Source: an uncultured Mediterraneibacter sp.
GTDB taxonomy: Bacteria > Bacillota > Clostridia > Lachnospirales > Lachnospiraceae
Length of the DNA: 17,539 nt
Reading direction: 5' to 3'
Assembly (NCBI GenBank): GCA_934309345.1
Contig: CAKRDD010000033.1
Span: 1-17,539 of the forward strand
This document shows positions 14,301 through 17,539 of this stretch, piece after piece; within the stretch, counting starts at the first letter, position 1; every line of letters begins with the position of its first letter. The notes under the pieces are model-generated. The model made no database searches. It saw nothing but the letters and a program-made list of their open reading frames with translations, and was not told the DNA's origin. Position numbers and translations under genes: made by a program.

Positions 14301-14954
14301 AACCTGCACTGTAATCTCTGTATACACATCTAATGAAAATGATTTCTCCGGAACGCAAAGAAAGGCACTGACACTTCCATTTCCGATCGTTGTACTGCCT
14401 CTGTGAAATGCAATATACTCCGGACTGCTGACCGTACCAACAATGGTAAATGTATCGGTCTGAAGTGTATCTTCCAAAGAGTCTGAAGTCCCACTCGATA
14501 ATGTGATCTTATCCCCAATCTTCAGATTCTTTCCATCCAGATAATCTGCATCTACTACACATTCATTTTCTTTTTCCGGAAGCCTGCCTTCTTCTAACTG
14601 AACTTGATTCATCTTATCCTGGAGCGCCATAACATGAACTGCTACCTGGTTTCCCTGAATCGTACAAAGTACATCTGTTACATAGCTTCCTTCTGCATCC
14701 AATACACCATCGACAGCACGAATTGCATCCAGATCATCTTCTGTCAGTCCCATTGTACTTATTACCTGAATATCCATCAGGTTCTTCTCATCGAAATACG
14801 TATCTCCCGAATATCTCATATCCGGCTCTGATGCACGGATTCCGGAAAAGAATGCACATCCTATCGCAACAATAAAGAAAATGGATAAAAAACGTCCAAG
14901 ACTATGACGGACCTCCATATAAAAGTTTTTTCGTAATGCTTTCTTCATCCACAT
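11361..14954 (-). CDS. FtsX-like ABC transporter permease with very long extracytoplasmic coiled coil
   Basis: This 1197-residue membrane subunit pairs with the ATPase upstream. TM1 is at about 21-40. An extracytoplasmic MacB-like region (45-230) follows, then a coiled coil of about 400 residues (235-640), rich in Gln, Glu, Lys and Ala. Next come an FtsX core with three helices (about 667-785), TM5 (835-855), a second external domain (860-1055), and a last FtsX core (helices near 1066, 1120 and 1160). Parts of the coiled coil carry Gly at seven-residue steps (SGQQQIDSGWQQIREG). Proteins of this layout act as mechanotransmitters or exporters, not classic importers; the substrate is unknown. 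ATG 14948, with AGGGG six bases upstream, is likelier than 14954. It begins three bases after the ATPase stop. Confidence 0.93.
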   Translation of the reverse strand: MWMKKALRKNFYMEVRHSLGRFLSIFFIVAIGCAFFSGIRASEPDMRYSGDTYFDEKNLMDIQVISTMGLTEDDLDAIRAVDGVLDAEGSYVTDVLCTIQGNQVAVHVMALQDKMNQVQLEEGRLPEKENECVVDADYLDGKNLKIGDKITLSSGTSDSLEDTLQTDTFTIVGTVSSPEYIAFHRGSTTIGNGSVSAFLCVPEKSFSLDVYTEITVQVEGAKEATAFTKEYEEHVDSVLKKIEAIKAEREQARYDEIVSTAQEKVDEAQEELDQAEQDLADGKEEAEEELASAREKLDAAQKELERGRNQLAASKLELEQSRNLLISKQKELDQSKAQVEQGAQELSEKQIALTTLRNQLAQLKEQEKSLEDQRQELLEQQTQMQQKKDELLKAKEELQQQAEDYQSAYQQIYQPLKQSYEELNTQYELLLQNYEALKEEYERKQEAGEEDPELKAQLEQLETEKTAMEEQLTELKANLDKMELEAETAEAEIQKNQAKIEAGLTQINEGLPAVETGIAQIEAGIPVLQDNIQKLTDVLTQGDAAILTASRQIDQAKAQITSGQQQIDSGWQQIREGQKKIEEAQQQLSSGTKELEDGWTEYEEGRIEAQKKIEDGERQITEAREELAKAQQKINDLEKPKWYVYDRNNLTEYSGYGDNADRMRAIGKVFPLIFFLVAALISLTTMTRMVEEERTQIGTLKALGYGNTSIVGKYIWYAILATLTGGVFGILIGEKILPYIIITAYKIMYRHMHDVVIPYNLYYAVTACAAALACTVIATLFSCMKELREQAAELMRPPTPKQGKRVFLERIPFIWKNLNFTWKSTVRNLIRYKKRFFMTVFGIGGCMGMMLFGFGLKDSISAIVPLQYEQIQLYDGDVILKEDATEEEKNEVQKELDTDKNVSVTAENFLKNIEVSSGESSQEVYLDVPKDVEAFKKFVVIRDRKTKETYSLDDKGAILTEKAAKLLGVNVGDKLTINTDDGEKTVLISAICENYMGHYLYMTSEVYEKTFGEAPAYNSIYYRTQDRTTEEAKDVGENVMKCDGTLSISYTTSLKKQVDHMLESLDIVIVVLIISAGMLAFVVLYNLNNINITERKRELATLKVLGFYDKEVSSYVYRENILLTLIGSLAGLLIGKILHRFIVETVEIDSVMFGRNIDPPSFLYAFLLTVAFSLFVNGVMYFKLKKINMVESLKSVE

Positions 14955-14957
14955 CCC

Positions 14958-15662
14958 CTACCATTCAATTTCATCAATCGAAGTCGGATTCTCATTAGAT
15001 TCCATTCTTGCTACCTGTCCATTTTTTATATGAATCAATCGATCTGCCATAGGCGCAAGTGCCTGATTATGTGTAATGATAATAACTGTCATTCCCTTTT
15101 CTCTACACATATTCTGAAGTAATTTCAGGATTGATTTTCCTGTATTATAATCCAATGCACCTGTTGGCTCATCACAAAGCAAAAGCTTTGGGTTCTTCGC
15201 TAATGCTCTCGCAATGGAAACTCGCTGCTGCTCACCACCGGAAAGCTGTGCCGGGAAATTATTCTTCCGTTCCCCCAGACCAACTTCCTCCAAAACCGCC
15301 TGTGCATCCAGCGGATCCTTACTGATCTGCAACGCAAGCTCTACATTTTCCAATGCGGTCAGATTCGGTACAAGATTATAAAACTGAAAAACAAATCCGA
15401 TGTCATCTCTGCGGTATCCTGTCAGCTGTTTGGAATTATAAGCTGTAATATCTTTTCCATCTACATAGAGCTTCCCGCTTGTTGCCGTATCCATTCCGCC
15501 GAGAATATTAAGCACAGTCGTCTTGCCTGCACCACTTGGTCCAACGATCACAACAAGTTCTCCCTGTTCAATCGAAAAGCTGATGTGATCCACTGCATGA
15601 ATCTCAACTTCACCCATTTTATAAGTTTTCGTGATATCCTGCACTTTAACGAATTCCTTCAT
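14958..15662 (-). CDS. ABC transporter ATP-binding protein, LolD/MacB type
   Basis: This 234-residue cytoplasmic ATPase has all catalytic motifs: Walker A GPSGAGKTT (41-49), Q-loop Q93, signature LSGGEQQR (140-147), Walker B LLLCDEP (160-166, E165) and switch H198. The MacB/LolD subgroup is shown by sequence style and by the FtsX-type partner immediately downstream. The tail (about 218-234) is acidic and slightly extended. Its stop TAG is followed by only three bases before the permease ATG, so the pair is translationally coupled. AGGAG stands about eight bases before the ATG. No strong promoter is seen in the 76 bases behind the phospholipase-like gene, so read-through from it is possible. 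Confidence 0.95.
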   Translation of the reverse strand: MKEFVKVQDITKTYKMGEVEIHAVDHISFSIEQGELVVIVGPSGAGKTTVLNILGGMDTATSGKLYVDGKDITAYNSKQLTGYRRDDIGFVFQFYNLVPNLTALENVELALQISKDPLDAQAVLEEVGLGERKNNFPAQLSGGEQQRVSIARALAKNPKLLLCDEPTGALDYNTGKSILKLLQNMCREKGMTVIIITHNQALAPMADRLIHIKNGQVARMESNENPTSIDEIEW

Positions 15663-15738
15663 CTACATTCTCCTGACTCTTTTTCTCTTCTTCTGCATCT
15701 CTCCGGTCAAGCAGTCTGTTGCTCTTTTCTTTGATTCT

Positions 15739-16560
15739 CTACAGACGCAGCTTCTCCCACTCTTCTCCTGCACCAAATGTCTCATGAAAACGTTCCGGAA
15801 GCGGTGTATCTTGGAATAATTTCTTCTGATACTGTACGATCAGACTCGCAGCTAACGGCACTGCGCCTGAATATTGCCGCTTCAAAACCTTACAATATTT
15901 CTGACATAGCGGATCTGGCTTTACACTCATCACGATGTCATGCAATGAGTCATATTTTCCCACTGCCTTCATCCCAAGAAACAACGCTTTTCTCTTTCCA
16001 GGTGTCGGTGCCAGAAACAGCTTATGATAAAAAACCATCCCTTTTAACGCTTTATAGATCTGCTCGGCTGTTACGTCTTTGAAGAATGGTGCGATCACTT
16101 CCGCATATTCCATCTTAGGATGAATATGCTTCGCTGTCAGATAACGCAAAGGATCGTGATAATCTTCCGTCAGCATCATTCGATCCATTTCCATCTCAAT
16201 CTCATTGTGTGAAACCCTTCCGACCTGCATAATTTTTTCAACATAAGGATGGCATTCACTGTCTAAAGCAAAATGACAGATAAATCCATAAATATATGCA
16301 CGCGCAGCTGACGGATCTTTTGCTTTCTCAATCACTTCAACGGCATGATGAAAAAATTCATCAGCAAATTGTTCATGAAGTGTATGCCCCTGTTCATTTA
16401 CCGGATCTTTCTTTAATGCATTATAGTAAAATAAAATATCCGGTCCATGTAACCCAATATCAAACAACTCTCTATGCGCTTCTATAGAATTCTGAAGGGG
16501 TCTTGGAAGTGCGCTGAGCACCTCTTTTCCGAATTTATAATGTGCGTATGTTGTTGGCAT
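15739..16560 (-). CDS. Zinc-dependent phospholipase C-family protein
   Basis: In this 273-residue protein the N-terminal half matches the Zn-dependent phospholipase C/S1-P1 nuclease-like fold. It shows H7 in TTYAHYKFG, GLHGPD (36-41), a His cluster (H59, H62, H71, H72), CHFALDSECHP (95-105; H96, D100, H104) and HNEIEMEMD (118-126; H118, E122, D126). The many His and Asp residues fit a three-zinc site. There is no signal peptide, so unlike secreted clostridial phospholipases it is probably cytoplasmic; the substrate is unknown. AAGGAGAGG precedes the ATG. A TAG ends the frame, but the same frame stays open for 30 more charged codons (15649-15738), possibly a lost C-terminus. Confidence 0.85.
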   Translation of the reverse strand: MPTTYAHYKFGKEVLSALPRPLQNSIEAHRELFDIGLHGPDILFYYNALKKDPVNEQGHTLHEQFADEFFHHAVEVIEKAKDPSAARAYIYGFICHFALDSECHPYVEKIMQVGRVSHNEIEMEMDRMMLTEDYHDPLRYLTAKHIHPKMEYAEVIAPFFKDVTAEQIYKALKGMVFYHKLFLAPTPGKRKALFLGMKAVGKYDSLHDIVMSVKPDPLCQKYCKVLKRQYSGAVPLAASLIVQYQKKLFQDTPLPERFHETFGAGEEWEKLRL

Positions 16561-16615
16561 AAAAAACCTCTCCTTTTTCCGAATTTTCTTGTTAAGATTT
16601 ATAATTACTCATATT

Positions 16616-16647
16616 ATTATATTAACACATTCTTCCCTGTCTGACAG
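16616..16647 (-). promoter_or_regulatory. Candidate promoter of the phospholipase-like gene
   Basis: A minus-strand TATAAT lies at 16616-16621. At the -35 distance there is no TTGACA but a short palindrome CTGTC-T-GACAG (16637-16647). This is plausible for a regulated promoter; support is limited. Confidence 0.3.
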
Positions 16648-16733
16648 TAATTATCTTTATTAAAAATATGTGAAATGACATTAAAAATGCTAAATTTTTA
16701 ACGCTTTTTCACTTCTTTTAACGCAATAATTAC

Positions 16734-16762
16734 TTGACATTTATATTTCTTTTTACTATATT
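16734..16762 (+). promoter_or_regulatory. ssrA promoter
   Basis: A perfect -35 TTGACA (16734-16739), a 17-base spacer and -10 TATATT (16757-16762). Transcription would begin near 16770. The 5' leader of about 60 bases holds two small hairpins (ACACA/TGTGT from 16774, and GTAGAG/CTCTAC from 16798) and is presumably removed by RNase P. The rest of 16562-16733 is AT-rich without other visible genes. Confidence 0.88.
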
Positions 16763-16828
16763 GTATGTACAGCACACAAAAGAATGTGTCTGTTACAGTA
16801 GAGAGTATTCATTACTCTACCCTGATCA

Positions 16829-17170
16829 GGGCTTGTACTGGTTTCGACAGGGATCTCGAAGATGGAGAAGCTATCCGCAGGCTGATGCGTTAAATCGCAA
16901 ACTTAAAATTAAACGCTAACGATAATTTCGAATTAGCTGCAGCCTAAATGCTGCATGTCAGCCCTGAAGCACTCACACTTTAGGAATCTGGCACCGACTA
17001 TGTGAGAAACGATGGCGGCAAAGCTTTGAGCCGTCAGGCGTATTATGAAGCTACTGAACCCGTAAGGATGTTAGTTTTCGTACGGCAGAGGGAATGTTAA
17101 ATAACTGACTATGATAGTAGAAGTACATGGGACAGGTTTTTGGACGCGGGTTCGATTCCCGCCAGGTCCA
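16829..17170 (+). ncRNA. ssrA: tmRNA (trans-translation)
   Basis: One-piece tmRNA of 342 bases that rescues stalled ribosomes with SmpB. The 5' acceptor strand GGGCTTG (16829-16835) pairs with CAGGTCC (17163-17169), using two G-U pairs. GGTTTCGACAGGG is the conserved 5' motif, and the T-arm is GCGGG-TTCGATT-CCCGC. CCA is not encoded after A17170. The tag frame runs from GCA at 16897 to TAA at 16945-16947 and reads ANLKLNANDNFELAAA. It is 16 codons, longer than many tags and ending in three Ala. The boundaries follow the acceptor pairing; the alternative of starting at the upstream hairpins is excluded by it. Confidence 0.97.
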
Positions 17171-17200
17171 CTTTTTAATGAAAGTGCGAAGAATTCAAAA

Positions 17201-17247
17201 TAACGGCATTGTATCTCGTAAGATGAGATGCAATGCCGTTACTTTTT
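17201..17247 (+). terminator. ssrA terminator
   Basis: A 17-bp stem with one G-U pair, TAACGGCATTGTATCTC (17201-17217) with GAGATGCAATGCCGTTA (17225-17241), has a seven-base loop and then CTTTTTG. It stands 30 bases after the tmRNA 3' end. Confidence 0.93.
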
Positions 17248-17289
17248 GAATAATATACTTATCTCCAAATGGAATGCATAAAACAAAAA

Positions 17290-17332
17290 CTCTGAGGCTC
17301 TTGCAAATATTAACTTCACAAGAATCTCAGAG
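17290..17332 (-). terminator. Minus-strand terminator for the relic tRNA locus
   Basis: Arms 17290-17303 and 17319-17332 (CTCTGAG..CTCTTG with CAAGA..CTCAGAG) form a 14-bp stem with one mismatch and one wobble. On the minus strand, TTTTTGTTTTAT follows. It stops transcription coming from the right, directly after the tRNA fragment at 17343-17367. Confidence 0.8.
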
Positions 17333-17342
17333 AAAAAACTAA

Positions 17343-17367
17343 TGCCGCAGACCGGAATCGAACCGTT
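17343..17367 (-). pseudogene. Isolated 3' fragment of a tRNA, probably tRNA-Leu
   Basis: The minus strand reads a T-arm AACGG-TTCGATT-CCGGT followed by the 3' acceptor strand CTGCGGC and discriminator A, as in many tRNA-Leu genes. The T-stem has one mismatch (A-G). No matching 5' acceptor (GCCGCAG), D-arm or anticodon arm is found in the 170 bases upstream. A terminator follows, as expected for a former tRNA gene. tRNA 3' ends are standard integrase target sites, so this may be an attachment-site remnant. Confidence 0.6.
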
Positions 17368-17483
17368 TTACTTAATCTCAAATACTGATAGAAAGGGGCT
17401 TTGAAGACTTCATCACGGTCGCGGTGTTCAAACGTTTGTCGCATACAGTCGAGTAGACTAAGACCGATTGAGCAACTGAATCA

Positions 17484-17517
17484 GCAGTCACAGGTTCTAA
17501 CCCTGTGGCTGCCTTTT
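17484..17517 (+). other. T-arm-like hairpin / possible terminator at right edge
   Basis: GCAGTCACAGG (17484-17494) pairs with CCTGTGGCTGC (17502-17512), 11 pairs with one G-U, around the loop TTCTAAC, and is followed by CTTTT. The inner part resembles a tRNA T-arm, and 17458-17480 resembles the reverse of a D-arm (GACCGATTGAGCAAC), but no cloverleaf closes. The stretch 17368-17539 otherwise shows no gene. Confidence 0.4.
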
Positions 17518-17539
17518 CGGTTTCATGATACAGAAATTT

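Noticed and set aside
15663..15698. 11-codon basic ORF (MQKKRKRVRRM) abutting the ABC ATPase start
   Set aside because: The upstream GGAG is only two bases from its ATG, and the purine-rich composition makes such a frame likely by chance; could be a leader peptide but nothing else supports it.
17368..17539. A complete tRNA at the right edge on either strand
   Set aside because: T-arm-like and D-arm-like pieces occur, but no set of acceptor, D, anticodon and T arms closes in the right order on one strand.

Overview
The window looks like chromosomal DNA from a low-to-moderate GC Gram-positive anaerobe, most likely a gut clostridium of the Lachnospiraceae type. This rests on strong AGGAGG ribosome sites, TTGACA/TATAAT promoters with 17-base spacers, the families of the genes present, and a clostridial-type tmRNA. 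The genus is not fixed by anything I can see. Most genes lie on the minus strand; only pyrC and ssrA (tmRNA) are on the plus strand.

Layout, left to right. (1) A tRNA-Pro(UGG) cut by the window edge, with its promoter. (2) A minus-strand operon ypsC (rRNA methyltransferase-like) - rdgB (ITP/XTP pyrophosphatase) - yfcE-like phosphodiesterase. (3) A short region, 2.6-4.1 kb, holding an Asn/Ser-rich small protein and a DUF1700/HAAS membrane protein. It is peppered with a small inverted-repeat mobile element: two 142-bp copies, each with a perfect 8-bp target duplication, and a 28-bp relic. Each lies 12-35 bases or so upstream of a minus-strand start codon. (4) A single-pass membrane protein whose cytoplasmic part reads as a degenerate protein kinase C-lobe (pseudokinase). 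(5) glf (UDP-galactopyranose mutase), divergent from pyrC (dihydroorotase). (6) A copper-resistance operon csoR-copA under two CsoR-type operators. CopA carries a second, C-terminal copper-binding domain that has its own Shine-Dalgarno and ATG inside the copA frame, so a free CopZ-like chaperone could be made. (7) An ABC exporter pair: a LolD/MacB-type ATPase and a 1197-residue FtsX-like permease with a coiled coil of about 400 residues. (8) A zinc-dependent phospholipase C-family protein. (9) ssrA (tmRNA) with promoter and terminator. (10) A right edge with a minus-strand terminator, an isolated tRNA 3' fragment (probably tRNA-Leu) and other tRNA-like pieces without an intact cloverleaf, suggesting an old integration or rearrangement site.

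How the parts work together: the copper block is a complete sense-and-export module (CsoR repressor, CopA pump, possible internally encoded chaperone). The methyltransferase, RdgB and phosphodiesterase genes form a housekeeping operon. The ABC pair is translationally coupled. The rest appear to be single-gene units bounded by hairpin terminators. The least-described items are the 142-bp element family and its placement in gene leaders, the pseudokinase membrane protein, and the nested chaperone start in copA.
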